Source: Bacillota bacterium (GTDB lineage: Bacteria > Bacillota_I > Bacilli_A > Izemoplasmatales > Hujiaoplasmataceae). Taken from it: a DNA stretch of 64,000 nt. The position numbers and the translations under genes are program-made. This document shows, one piece after another, positions 1-9,503 of this stretch. Below the pieces are notes generated by a model. That model was not told the origin of the DNA. It saw only the letters and a program-made list of their open reading frames with translations, and did no database searches. Numbering within the stretch: the first letter of the stretch is position 1; each line of letters starts with the position of its first letter. The DNA lies in the NCBI GenBank assembly GCA_018816905.1, contig JAHIVB010000006.1:98632-162631 (forward strand), written 5' to 3'.

Positions 1-363
1 CAAGTGAAGCAATTCCAAGTATTTTTGGGCAGTACTGTCCGCATCTTCTTTTGAAAAGTCTCTTGTCTTTTCTAGAATCAAGGAAATATTCCTTTTCAAT
101 GTCAAATGTGGAAACAAGTTATGAGACTGAAATACAAATCCGACATGTCTTCTGTATTCTTCGTCTTTGACGCTCACACCATTGATAAGTACTTCTCCTA
201 TGGTGGGTTGTTCGAGTCCTGACATCATCCGAATCAACGTCGATTTTCCAGATCCGGATACACCGATAATAGCGATTGATTTATATTTTTCCAAAGTCAA
301 ATTGATATTCTTAATAACTTCAACATCATACGTATGTGAAAGGTTCTTAATCTCTATTTTCAT
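1..363 (-). CDS. Amino acid ABC transporter ATP-binding protein (partial)
   Basis: Energy-coupling ATPase of a polar amino acid importer; only the first 121 residues are present because the gene runs off the left edge. The N-terminal half shows a Walker A motif (GVSGSGKST, about residues 36-44) and a Q-loop (FVFQSHNLFPHLT), which matches GlnQ/HisP-type ATPases. Its ATG overlaps the TGA stop of the permease gene by four bases (ATGA), so it is translationally coupled as the third gene of the importer operon. The substrate cannot be read from the sequence. Signature motif and Walker B lie outside the window. Confidence 0.9.
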   Translation of the reverse strand, partial: MKIEIKNLSHTYDVEVIKNINLTLEKYKSIAIIGVSGSGKSTLIRMMSGLEQPTIGEVLINGVSVKDEEYRRHVGFVFQSHNLFPHLTLKRNISLILEKTRDFSKEDADSTAQKYLELLHL

Positions 364-1088
364 ATTGCCCACTTCCTTTCAATCCACTTCGTTAATTGAG
401 AAAGAGGAATCGTAATTAATAGATATAATCCCCATAAAATGATATACCCTTCTACAAACGCAAATGTTTGCGATTGAGCAACTCGAATGGCGTAATAGAG
501 TTCAGTGTAACTCAATACATTTAACAAAGCACTTCCTTTGATGATTAACGAAAAGTTATTCATCATCGGAGGCATTAAGATCCTTACGACTTGAGGAATG
601 ATGATATATCGATACCTTTGAAAAGGTGTGAAACGGAATAAATCCATGGCCATATATTGATCTCTTGATATCGAAGAAAAAGCAGACTTATATACATTCT
701 TCATATAAGGCGTCATATACACAATTAACGCAATGATTCCTAAAAGGTTTCTGTTATAAGATCCAAAAGCAGGCCCAATTAAAAAAGCCATCACAATGAT
801 TAATACCAGCAATGGTGTTCCATAGATGATTTCAGTAAATACATCGACCAAAGCCGTAAAATACTTCCATTTAGAAATTGATAGCAAGTAAAAAACGAAA
901 CCCATCACAAGGCTTCCAAGTAAAGATATTAAAGATACCAATATCGTATTCTTAATTCCTGTCGATATCAAATATCCATAAGAAGAATAAGAACCTAAAT
1001 CAAATTGACTGGTCTGACGGAATACAACAAAAACAATGAATGCGGCTATTGTTAAAATAGCCGCAACATAAGATATTTTCTTACTCAT
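360..1088 (-). CDS. Amino acid ABC transporter permease
   Basis: Membrane permease of 242 aa, normal for the HisM/GlnP family. It has an N-terminal membrane segment (about residues 5-23) and four more hydrophobic segments. The cytoplasmic EAA loop is recognisable around residues 145-165 (DLFRFTPFQRYRYIIIPQ), although the leading Glu-Ala-Ala is degenerate; this loop docks on the ATPase. It starts eight bases before the end of the binding-protein gene and overlaps the ATPase gene by four, so all three form one operon transcribed leftwards. With a single permease gene visible, the transporter is probably a homodimer. Confidence 0.9.
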   Translation of the reverse strand: MSKKISYVAAILTIAAFIVFVVFRQTSQFDLGSYSSYGYLISTGIKNTILVSLISLLGSLVMGFVFYLLSISKWKYFTALVDVFTEIIYGTPLLVLIIVMAFLIGPAFGSYNRNLLGIIALIVYMTPYMKNVYKSAFSSISRDQYMAMDLFRFTPFQRYRYIIIPQVVRILMPPMMNNFSLIIKGSALLNVLSYTELYYAIRVAQSQTFAFVEGYIILWGLYLLITIPLSQLTKWIERKWAI

Positions 1089-1890
1089 CGATGAAGAAAT
1101 CCAAACCGTATCTTCCTAGGTCTGCCAATATAAGCGCATCCCAGTCCGCCTTCAATACAGTGTAGAGTCCACCTGCATCATCGAAAGTATCAATGAATGC
1201 ATTCGCTTGTGCTAATAACTCCGTATTCCCTTCCGCAACTGCCATACCGATGGGACTGGAAACAAATGCATCCCATAAAATGATGGTATCTTCCATATTT
1301 GCATTGTATCCATCTACAACTGGATTGGCACTCATTAACAGAATGTCCGCTGTCCCTTGGGCAACACTTTCAACTGCCGTTCCTAAATCAGTGGCTTCAA
1401 CAACTGTTTTTCCCAAGGATTGTGGGATTGATACAGATACTTGAGAAGCGAGTCCTACATAGGTAACGTCTTCTATTGCAAGTACTTCTTCTACCGTAGA
1501 GTCTTCGGTGATGCTATTGGCTTCAGCGAAATCCTTATTCATTAAAGAAATAATCTTGAAATAGAAATAGGGGTCTGTAAAGTCTACCGATAATTCTCTT
1601 GCTTCTGTAATACTCATAGAAGCAATAACAATATCAATTTCTCCAGAGTTTAACGCAGGAATCAAAGAACCGAAATCAGTATTGACGATTTCGACTTCCC
1701 TTCCTAGATATACGCCAAATGCTTTGGCGATATCGACAGAAATACCTTCCGGTTCATTAAGTAATGATACTGTTTCAAAAGGTGGATAGTTTAAATCCAT
1801 CCCTACTCTTAAGACATCCCCTTTTGAATTACATGCGGTAAGCACTAATAAAGATAGTGCAATAGATAATGTGATAATGATTCTTTTCAT
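1081..1890 (-). CDS. Amino acid ABC transporter substrate-binding lipoprotein
   Basis: Extracellular solute receptor of family 3 (SBP_bac_3), 269 aa. It begins with a lipoprotein signal peptide whose lipobox LTAC places the lipidated cysteine at residue 20. The mature part begins with VGMDLNYPPFETV, the usual first strand of amino acid binding proteins, followed by the GEIDIVIASMSIT segment typical of the family. A GAGGAG-type ribosome binding site lies 10-15 bases before the ATG. First gene of the importer operon with the permease and ATPase downstream. Ligand unknown; polar or basic amino acids are typical of the family. Confidence 0.9.
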   Translation of the reverse strand: MKRIIITLSIALSLLVLTACNSKGDVLRVGMDLNYPPFETVSLLNEPEGISVDIAKAFGVYLGREVEIVNTDFGSLIPALNSGEIDIVIASMSITEARELSVDFTDPYFYFKIISLMNKDFAEANSITEDSTVEEVLAIEDVTYVGLASQVSVSIPQSLGKTVVEATDLGTAVESVAQGTADILLMSANPVVDGYNANMEDTIILWDAFVSSPIGMAVAEGNTELLAQANAFIDTFDDAGGLYTVLKADWDALILADLGRYGLDFFIDE

Positions 1891-2156
1891 AAATTCAACT
1901 CCTCATCAAATAAAAGAAAAAAACAAAAGTTTAATCATCTGCGAAAAAACACACGTTCCTCTAATTTATATATTATATAATAATTCGAAAAAAATCCAAA
2001 ATGATGTGAAAATTAAAAATTTAATATCCAGACAAAGGAATTACTTTTTCAAAAGAAATAAGATAATATTTTGCTTTATTTTTATAAATTTAAAAATAAC
2101 CAACACCTTGTCCCATTGGTGAAAGTTTCAATATATACCTCTTCGTCCCATAAGAG
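1891..2156. other. AT-rich intergenic region
   Basis: Spacer between the start of the amino acid importer operon and the end of the R-M operon. It is very AT-rich and must hold the importer promoter, but I see no hexamer pair I can defend, no strong hairpin and no convincing gene. Confidence 0.5.
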
Positions 2157-3062
2157 TTAATAGATTTTTAAATGTGATACTCCTGATAAATCGATAGAGT
2201 ATTTGTAATATAGAACTCCTTTTGGAAGCTTGCCTTCAACGAAGTCTTTGAATGTCAGTTTAGGAAAATTTTCATCCACAAGATACAAGTCCATTTCCCT
2301 AAGAGTATATTTTTCATATCGTTCTCTTTTTCCCTGCCTATACCCAATACTTTCGATATAATCCTCCAGTTCGTCATTGGGAAAACCTGCTGAAATTATT
2401 CTCGCTGACAAATCATCGATTGATTCGCCTAAATCCGTTTTTTCAAAAAAGCAGAATACTAAGTACAATTCCTTTTCTGCATCACCTATAAGCTGGTATG
2501 GACTGCTAACTGAAATAATTCTATCTGTTTTTATTATAGTAGATTTTACCTCATAACTGGAGTTATCAGCATCTATATCGTGAGTTCCGCTGATTATCGA
2601 ATTCCATTTAGGAGATTTCCCTTCGTTAATTAAGTATAAAAGAACTTTCAATTCTCCCAATACGTCATAGACCTTCAAATCAGACTTTCGGTTTCCCATT
2701 AGATTCTTCCATTTTTCAAACCAATCATATGGATTGCTTAACAGTGATAATCTCTTATTATTGTCAAATCCCAATTCAACAAAATCACTGCACACCGATG
2801 CAAATTCATTTCTATAAAGAATATTTCTACAAGCCAACATCAAAACTCTAAAAATATCGCTCCCCACCTTAACATTTGTCGTTCGCAAATGAATTAGACT
2901 GAATTTCTCATCAATTTCCTGTGAATTATTATAAGGAATCATTACTCCGTATTCATAACCTTTACTAAAAACATAAGCAGGGAAAGTAGCTGAACCAATA
3001 TCAATTGTTCGAGTCTCGTCAGTGGTTATCGTTGAAAAAAGATTTTGAAGAGTTTCAATCAT
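2157..3062 (-). CDS. PD-(D/E)XK nuclease-like protein of Z1/MORC-type R-M system
   Basis: Probable restriction nuclease subunit, 301 aa. Residues about 130-180 carry the arrangement of a PD-(D/E)XK core: a helix with Glu137 (VLGELKVLLYL), acidic residues in HDID (162, 164) and then EVK (171-173) on the next strand. This resembles the PF14390/DUF4420 family of PD-(D/E)XK proteins found beside Z1-domain proteins; the assignment is from motif recognition. It is the last gene of the eight-gene operon, starts inside the end of the preceding gene, and has a GGGGGAG ribosome binding site. Cutting of unmethylated DNA is inferred from context, not shown. Confidence 0.72.
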   Translation of the reverse strand: MIETLQNLFSTITTDETRTIDIGSATFPAYVFSKGYEYGVMIPYNNSQEIDEKFSLIHLRTTNVKVGSDIFRVLMLACRNILYRNEFASVCSDFVELGFDNNKRLSLLSNPYDWFEKWKNLMGNRKSDLKVYDVLGELKVLLYLINEGKSPKWNSIISGTHDIDADNSSYEVKSTIIKTDRIISVSSPYQLIGDAEKELYLVFCFFEKTDLGESIDDLSARIISAGFPNDELEDYIESIGYRQGKRERYEKYTLREMDLYLVDENFPKLTFKDFVEGKLPKGVLYYKYSIDLSGVSHLKIY

Positions 3063-3738
3063 CTTGTGCTCCCCCTTTGCAAGATTCTAGCAACATAGTC
3101 ACATAACCGGATAATCCTCCGTTAAAGTATTCCGGAATCAAAACAAGTGATTTAGCGGTATTTAGAACCATGACTTTTCTAAGAAGTTTCATTTTTTTCG
3201 AGGCAGGTTCATTGGATAGCTTTTTAAATAATATTCGGAAAAATTCCTCATTTATCCCTGCCCTACTAGGTCTTTCAACAGTTTGAACAATCATGTCGGA
3301 ATTAAATCCAGATGAACACAAGACTTGTTCCGTGCTTTCAACAGATCCTTGCCAACTTAAAAATATATACCAAAAGAGGGTATAAGGGTATGTTCTTAAA
3401 TTCTTTTCATAAAAATGCCCTGGAGAATCACCAAATCTTTGGAAAATAATATCTTGGATTACATATAAAGAAATATGTCTCCAAAACCCCGAATCATTTC
3501 TAATAAGGGGGGTAAAAAAATCTAGACTCAATAAATATTGATAGAACTTCAATCCGAATTCAACGTCAAATAGATATTTATCTTCCGGTTTATATGATAA
3601 TGTTGATAAAATAGCAAGAATTTCACTTCGCATTTGATCATATTCTAGAACACCTAATGATAAATAAAGAAAGTTAGTCTTTTGAAGTTCCAAGAATCGG
3701 TTTTTCGCTTCTGTGTTCGTAACAGTTCTAATATTCAT
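3055..3738 (-). CDS. Uncharacterised protein of the R-M operon (227 aa)
   Basis: I do not recognise a characterised domain. The protein is mostly helical with aromatic-rich segments (RHISLYVI, YTLFWYIFLSWQG) and a Lys-rich stretch near residue 185; there is no signal peptide or clear membrane segment. It may belong to the DUF6339 family often found beside Z1-domain genes, but this is from memory of sequence style and weak. The ATG directly abuts the stop of the 313-aa gene and it overlaps the nuclease gene by eight bases, so it is made together with the nuclease. An adaptor or specificity role is a guess. Confidence 0.7.
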   Translation of the reverse strand: MNIRTVTNTEAKNRFLELQKTNFLYLSLGVLEYDQMRSEILAILSTLSYKPEDKYLFDVEFGLKFYQYLLSLDFFTPLIRNDSGFWRHISLYVIQDIIFQRFGDSPGHFYEKNLRTYPYTLFWYIFLSWQGSVESTEQVLCSSGFNSDMIVQTVERPSRAGINEEFFRILFKKLSNEPASKKMKLLRKVMVLNTAKSLVLIPEYFNGGLSGYVTMLLESCKGGAQDD

Positions 3739-4680
3739 TTATATCATCTCCATAGTGTCAAAATATACTTTTAATGAGCTCATCATATCATATGGAGAGT
3801 CAAAGCGAATTTCGTGAGTTTGATATAAATATTGAATAAATTGATAAACGGATCCCGACATAGTATTTGTCCTACTAATTACTTGATCGGTCATGGTTTG
3901 CATGATCTTAGAGAGAATTAACGAGGTAACAGAAAACATTATTTCATGAACCAATTTTTCATTGTATTCAGCCCCATTTACATCAATATATTTATAGCTT
4001 TGATGCGCTTTGTTTAACTTAAGACAAACCTTTTCAATAAATACATCCGTTTCAAGATTTTCAAGCTCTTGAATTTCAAGCTCCCACAAAGGTTCATTTT
4101 TATGATTGATATCCTTTATTGGAAATAACGATCCGGTTCCTCCAATCCTTACCTGTTGCGACGGAAATTTACCCAATACAGCTCCACGTTGATTGTTTAT
4201 ATGTGCAGCAGTCAGTTTATTTGATATAGATTGAAGATAGAATACCACTTCGAAAGAAAGAAGATTATCGATTTCATTTCCTTTAAATGATATTGTCTTT
4301 GTGTATATTTGATCTTCGCAGTTCGATCCAAAGCTTCCAATATTATGGATTTTTCTAAGGCGTGTCTCATTACATGTTGCTATAATTGCCAATCCTATTT
4401 CAGAATCTTCTTCTGCAATCCCATCATTTTTGTCAAAGAAATTGTGCATTTTCTTTAGATGAACTTGCACTTTCACTTTCAAACCATCTTCTCGAGGGTC
4501 CCAATCGCCCTTTAAAGATTTTAGTGTAATAATGTTTTCTATATTGTCGCTGATTTTCAAATCCATCTCCATGTTTGAATAGTCGATGTATGAGTAAGAG
4601 AAGGTTGGGAGAGAGTTTACTGAAGAAAGTTTAATAGTCGAACTGTCATCAATAGTTTTATACAATGAAATTTGTCTCAT
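3739..4680 (-). CDS. Uncharacterised protein of the R-M operon (313 aa)
   Basis: No known domain recognised. The N-terminal two thirds look beta-rich with alternating hydrophobic and polar residues and several internal acidic patches; the C-terminal third (from about residue 215) looks helical. No Walker, HEXXH or PD-(D/E)XK motif is visible. An AAGGAG ribosome binding site precedes the ATG; the gene begins four bases after the GHKL ATPase gene and ends directly at the next start, so it is co-translated with them. Position between the ATPase and the nuclease suggests a structural or DNA-recognition subunit, which is inference only. Confidence 0.7.
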   Translation of the reverse strand: MRQISLYKTIDDSSTIKLSSVNSLPTFSYSYIDYSNMEMDLKISDNIENIITLKSLKGDWDPREDGLKVKVQVHLKKMHNFFDKNDGIAEEDSEIGLAIIATCNETRLRKIHNIGSFGSNCEDQIYTKTISFKGNEIDNLLSFEVVFYLQSISNKLTAAHINNQRGAVLGKFPSQQVRIGGTGSLFPIKDINHKNEPLWELEIQELENLETDVFIEKVCLKLNKAHQSYKYIDVNGAEYNEKLVHEIMFSVTSLILSKIMQTMTDQVISRTNTMSGSVYQFIQYLYQTHEIRFDSPYDMMSSLKVYFDTMEMI

Positions 4681-4684
4681 TTTC

Positions 4685-6757
4685 TCACTCTCCTTCTATG
4701 ACAATTGCGTGAAAGGCACAATTAAAATTACGGTCAATTATACGAGCTTTCAAGTTGACTCTACAAACAAATTTATCAAATGAATTATTAACTAGTCTAA
4801 TAGAACTAATTAATTGCTCTTTCTTCTCAAATTCAAATGATAATGACTTTTCAAATATAGTAGAATCTTTAAATATTTCTATCACAGGTTGGCCTAAATA
4901 ACGCCCTTCCGAATCTTCCAAAACGCAAGTCAAAGAAAGGATTTCAAATGGAGGAACCATTTGATCTTGTTCTATCCAGTCTGCCATTGATCTATATCCT
5001 CTTGTAGTTGCAATTTGAGGAACAAAATTTATAGAAGTTCCCTTCTTCTTTGATTCAACTTTGAAAGTAATATTTATGAATTCACCTTCGAATCTACCAT
5101 TATCCATCAACAGAGTGACTAAAGTTGATTTTGATTTCGCCACTCGAATTTCCTCTCTGCCGGTTTTTCCGTTAATTGTGCTTTCTTTTCCAAACAGATT
5201 ATCAGGAAGCAATGCTTTTGCAAATTTCTTTCCTAAAATACGATTTACTGTTGCCTCTTCATCAGCTTTAGGGGTTTCAATGAATGCTTCTTGAAGACAT
5301 TTTTTTACCACTCTTTTAATATGAGAAATTGCATCACCTTTTTTATTCTTCAATTTATCTATTGTACTGTCATACCAATCAAAGTGATCTGACTTTTCTC
5401 CTCTTCGAACATATTCCTCGAGAGTTAGGTTTATCCCAAAGTAAGCATTCTCCGAATTTAAGACAAATAGTCCGATGATAAAATTATCTTTCCCAGAGTT
5501 GACTCGAGTCCCGGTCCAATCATCATTAGCTCTATATGATGCTATCATCCCCGGTCTCCTTGTGTACATAATAATCGGCGAATATCCTTCGTCCTCTGAT
5601 GCAGGTTGGTCTATTCCAAAGTAAATAAGCGGCGAAGGGTACTTTAAATCAAGACCCGCTTCGGAATTGCTTATTATTCTAAATGCAAACCAGCCTAAAA
5701 CAGGATGAATGAAATTCGAACCACTCTTCCTCACTTCTCTAGTTTTAATATTATTCAATGAAATTTCAGTTTCATTACTGCCATTACCTCTCTTGTATGA
5801 AGCGATTGAAGAATACAGGTTAGAAAGTTCATGAAAAATCGGAATTGCATTAGGGTTGACTACTTTTCCATTTATAGACACATTAAGTTTTGCGCCAGAA
5901 AAATAATCAGGATTAATTCTAGGAAAATACCATTTCATTACCGAAATTTCAAGAAAGGACGGAATTGACTGATACCAATATGCCCCTTGACTAGAAGCAT
6001 CCTTTTTGTTATTATCTAAAAGTTCTTTTTCATTTATAAATGGGACTATTATTAATGTTCCTGTTTGTTCATCAGTGAAAGGAGCCAAATTAAAAATTTT
6101 GAGAAAAGAATGAATTTTCTCTTCATTACAAATAACCGAAAATTCTTCTTCATCAGTTCCATCAAATTGACCAAAAAATGCAACTCCTATGTTATTCGAA
6201 AATTGCTTTAGTATGCCATCTTTCTTAGTTTCGTCTTCTACAAACGAAGCTACTAGTCTCTCCTCGAAGCCACCACTTATCTTAATTCTAGAGTAATAGA
6301 CTGTGAACCCAGCGCCAAGTCGGTAATAAACTGTTTTGCCAATACCCCAAGAACCACCTGCTCCCTCATTCCTTTGCGGATGCATAATTTGGAAAACAAG
6401 TTTTCCTAGATGCTCATCTTTGTCGTCACTACTGATAAGTCCGGTTTTCACTCCAGTCAACCCTACGGTGTTAGTATCCCTTACAGAAAGAAATGAATAT
6501 ACTGCCTCGGAGAAATGTGTTGCTAGTTCAAACTGAAGATCATCAAAAGCCGAGGCAAATAATTCTTTTTTGAATTCTCCCGTATTAAAAGAAACATCTA
6601 CACTTTCAGCATCAAGGAGAGCAGCATCCATACTATTTTGAAGTGATTCACGTACAAATAAATCTAGCTTTGGCTCCGAAGGATTCTGCATCATTCTAAT
6701 TAGTGCACTTCCTGCGGTTTGCATAAAACCATTTTTAATATAGTTAATCTTGAACAT
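4685..6757 (-). CDS. GHKL (MutL/MORC-like) ATPase of R-M system
   Basis: ATPase with a Bergerat fold at its N terminus, 690 aa. Visible motifs are the N-box RESLQNSMDA (Glu37, Asn41, Asp44), a modified G1 box SVRDTNTVGL (Asp94) and the Gly-rich lid GAGGSWGIGKT ending in Lys141. This set matches the paraMORC/MutL-like GHKL proteins that comparative genomics (Iyer, Abhiman and Aravind) placed in restriction-modification operons. They are thought to clamp or remodel DNA on ATP binding. I chose the ATG with GGAGG 11-15 bases before it; an upstream in-frame start (6802) would need a 59-base overlap with the Z1 gene. The last 200 residues have no recognised domain. Confidence 0.8.
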   Translation of the reverse strand: MFKINYIKNGFMQTAGSALIRMMQNPSEPKLDLFVRESLQNSMDAALLDAESVDVSFNTGEFKKELFASAFDDLQFELATHFSEAVYSFLSVRDTNTVGLTGVKTGLISSDDKDEHLGKLVFQIMHPQRNEGAGGSWGIGKTVYYRLGAGFTVYYSRIKISGGFEERLVASFVEDETKKDGILKQFSNNIGVAFFGQFDGTDEEEFSVICNEEKIHSFLKIFNLAPFTDEQTGTLIIVPFINEKELLDNNKKDASSQGAYWYQSIPSFLEISVMKWYFPRINPDYFSGAKLNVSINGKVVNPNAIPIFHELSNLYSSIASYKRGNGSNETEISLNNIKTREVRKSGSNFIHPVLGWFAFRIISNSEAGLDLKYPSPLIYFGIDQPASEDEGYSPIIMYTRRPGMIASYRANDDWTGTRVNSGKDNFIIGLFVLNSENAYFGINLTLEEYVRRGEKSDHFDWYDSTIDKLKNKKGDAISHIKRVVKKCLQEAFIETPKADEEATVNRILGKKFAKALLPDNLFGKESTINGKTGREEIRVAKSKSTLVTLLMDNGRFEGEFINITFKVESKKKGTSINFVPQIATTRGYRSMADWIEQDQMVPPFEILSLTCVLEDSEGRYLGQPVIEIFKDSTIFEKSLSFEFEKKEQLISSIRLVNNSFDKFVCRVNLKARIIDRNFNCAFHAIVIEGE

Positions 6758-9503
6758 CGTCAGTTTCCTCCAATGCTTTAATCCTATCCTTAATTCTAAC
6801 AACTAGTGATTCCGCATATGATTCGCCTGTTCTTCCTCCGGGAATATTAATACATATGCCTATCAAATCATCAGCACTGTTTAGTGGAATCCTAAATTCC
6901 GATCCTTTAACAGGAACTGAGTCCTTGTCAATAAAATAGATTAACAAAGCCGGGGTTGATGATAACCCTGATTTGTTTCTAATTCTAAATAATTCTGCAG
7001 TTTTAGGGTTTTTAAGTATTCGTCTTTCTTCATTAGATATTGAAGAATCATCAATATCTAATGCAAGGTCGTTTAGTGAGCGCAAAGCACCAATTCGGAT
7101 AATTCCATCATTTTGAGTCTGTTTCTTTCTCGAACGATTAACAGGTCTAATTGATATGTTATCAACAATTCTCTCTTTTGGTGCATTTACTCCGGGGATA
7201 ATAATGTTCCATTTTTCTATTATTCCTTTTTTTGATACCTTTTTATACCAATCTTCCAGTCTGTCTATTTCAACGAATTCAGATGACATATTAGGAAGAA
7301 ATAGAGATTTAATATATTCAAAGACATGTTCATAATCTACTTCGCGCCAAATATAAGAAACGTTTTTAGTTTCATGGACGAATTTAATATTCAAATATTT
7401 AATAAATTCTTGTGTTTTTTCTAAATTATTGGCTATTTTCTTTGATTCTTCAAAGAAAGCTGTGGTTTGTGAGACAGCACCAGAGAAATCAAATTCAGTA
7501 AACTCTGCATCTTGCATTCGTTTTTTTGCTGTTATTCTCAATAATGCGTTTTTAGGAGAATTCTTTACTTTTATCCCGCATGATCTTGGAGTTACGTTAC
7601 TTGAATCCATTAAACTCATTTCATGGCGTAATGAGAAATCTAAAGAAGTTAAGAATTCAAATTGCTTTTTGATTCTATCGGTTATCCATATTCTTGGAAG
7701 AAGTTCATAGTGTCTTCTATATCCGAACCATCGGCCCATTTGCATCAATGTATCTGCCTGGCTCGTATGTCTTGGAAAATAAGTGCTGACAAGTCCTTCT
7801 ATAGTGAGCCCTCTCGAAAGAGTGGCACCTCCGACAACAATGAAAGCTGTACAAAAATCCAAATTTAGGGACTCATCAGGATAGGCAAGTCGAATGTGAA
7901 CTTTATCATTTCTTCCTGGATTGTATTTGCAATTATCAATACAAAGATGAATTCCCTTTGAATAATTCAACTCACCATCATCCTTCATTTCAATTCTTTG
8001 AATACTAAAGTCTTTCAAAGAAATGATTTCAGATTGAATATCTTCAAATTTGGGGTATTTATGAATATTCACTCCAAAATAACCCGGAATATGACTATAG
8101 AGATCCTCTAGAGTAAATTGCTTCGTTTGGGTTTCCCAAGTCTTTTCGCACTGAATTAGGAATGTATTAGTGTCTGTGTTACTAAGAAATGAACGGATTG
8201 CTTTCTCCACATTGTCATGATGTGAGGTGTTTTGACTTGTGTGCACGAGCATGCTGACCGGCTTATTGATATTCCATAAACGAAAACATGAAACACAGCA
8301 AAAAAACCATCGAATAGCATCTTTTAGAGATTCAGGGATTGCATCAAGGTTCATTTTTTGAACATCATATAAAATCTTATCGTCATATAGAGTTATTTTG
8401 TTGAGAATCGGCATAGAATCCGAGGGATGATCTCCGAAAATCTGTTGCGGTCCAAAATATTCCGCAGGCGGTTCAAGTACAGCAACGAAGTCTGCCGGAA
8501 ATAATACATCTTCACGATCTGGTGACTCGTTAAGTATATTTGCATATGGCGTTGCTGTATAACCAATATAGTTTACACTTTCATACGGAGAAAAGTATTC
8601 GGAATTCGGCTTCTTCCTATTATAGACAAGCTCAACTATTAATTTATTAATTTTCGTTCTTTCGTCTTTCGAAATATCTGCTGTGTTAATGCCTGCCTGA
8701 TCAGCCTCATCATCAAATATGAGTACTTTAAGTTGTCTTTTTTTTGCCTGATCTGATTTCAGCATCCTTAGAAGCAAAGTTAACCGACTTGAATTTTTCA
8801 AACACACGGTAAAATAACGAATACTACTCGTATTGCTTAAATATAAATCGGTGAGCGTTTTTCTTGATTCGTTTTCAATGCAAATCCAAGAATCTGAAGA
8901 AAATTCAGAGATTAAATCCTTTTTTAATCTTCCTTCAGTTTGCTTTCTCAAATTTTCAATAGTTCCTGATAAGATTACAAACATATTGAACCCATTATCT
9001 GCGGCCATTGTCATTAGAGCGGCCATATTTGCAGTTTTACCTGACTGTACATTACCTATTACCATACCGAGCACAGGATGGCCTTGCTTGGTATCAATCC
9101 TAAGCCTTTTAAGAATTCGCAATGAAGTAATTTCAATGTTTTGAATCGTGTCGTCCGAAAAATCTTTGCTCTGAAGAAGTCTTTTGTATGTGCTCCACGA
9201 TGAAGAAGGAGCTTCTTTTATTGTGAACTCACTGTCGAGCTCACCGTTAGTGATTAGAGTTGGTCCTAAATCCTGAAATTGTATTGATTGTTCTTCGTTT
9301 TCCTGCTGCAAAGCACAAAGATGATTCCATTCCTCAACTGTAATATATGCTGCACCTGAATGATAGCGCGTTTCTAAATATAGTTTCAACTTGTCCTCAG
9401 AATCAAGTGTTGCAAAATACACTTCACTCCAATCATGTCCAAGATCGCGAAATGACTTAATTAGCTTTCTATATACATCAAATCTAAGATCTGAATAGTT
9501 CAT
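6744..9503 (-). CDS. Z1-domain superfamily-2 helicase-like ATPase
   Basis: Large helicase-like ATPase of 919 aa with a central Z1 domain (PF10593). Motifs in order: Walker A GNVQSGKT (150-157), Walker B FDDEAD (263-268), motif III-like GYTATPYAN (314-322), then in the second RecA-like half GGATLSRGLTIEG (558-570) and an arginine-finger motif QMGRWFGYR (588-596). The first 120 residues and the last 250 have no recognised domain. Z1 proteins occur in R-M operons with GHKL ATPases and cytosine methylases, where DNA translocation or remodelling is the proposed role. It overlaps the methyltransferase gene by four bases and the ATPase gene by fourteen. Confidence 0.88.
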   Translation of the reverse strand: MNYSDLRFDVYRKLIKSFRDLGHDWSEVYFATLDSEDKLKLYLETRYHSGAAYITVEEWNHLCALQQENEEQSIQFQDLGPTLITNGELDSEFTIKEAPSSSWSTYKRLLQSKDFSDDTIQNIEITSLRILKRLRIDTKQGHPVLGMVIGNVQSGKTANMAALMTMAADNGFNMFVILSGTIENLRKQTEGRLKKDLISEFSSDSWICIENESRKTLTDLYLSNTSSIRYFTVCLKNSSRLTLLLRMLKSDQAKKRQLKVLIFDDEADQAGINTADISKDERTKINKLIVELVYNRKKPNSEYFSPYESVNYIGYTATPYANILNESPDREDVLFPADFVAVLEPPAEYFGPQQIFGDHPSDSMPILNKITLYDDKILYDVQKMNLDAIPESLKDAIRWFFCCVSCFRLWNINKPVSMLVHTSQNTSHHDNVEKAIRSFLSNTDTNTFLIQCEKTWETQTKQFTLEDLYSHIPGYFGVNIHKYPKFEDIQSEIISLKDFSIQRIEMKDDGELNYSKGIHLCIDNCKYNPGRNDKVHIRLAYPDESLNLDFCTAFIVVGGATLSRGLTIEGLVSTYFPRHTSQADTLMQMGRWFGYRRHYELLPRIWITDRIKKQFEFLTSLDFSLRHEMSLMDSSNVTPRSCGIKVKNSPKNALLRITAKKRMQDAEFTEFDFSGAVSQTTAFFEESKKIANNLEKTQEFIKYLNIKFVHETKNVSYIWREVDYEHVFEYIKSLFLPNMSSEFVEIDRLEDWYKKVSKKGIIEKWNIIIPGVNAPKERIVDNISIRPVNRSRKKQTQNDGIIRIGALRSLNDLALDIDDSSISNEERRILKNPKTAELFRIRNKSGLSSTPALLIYFIDKDSVPVKGSEFRIPLNSADDLIGICINIPGGRTGESYAESLVVRIKDRIKALEETDDVQD

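Noticed and set aside
1871..2122. Rightward 83-codon frame near the importer start
   Set aside because: Low-complexity AT-rich translation overlapping the binding-protein start and its promoter region.
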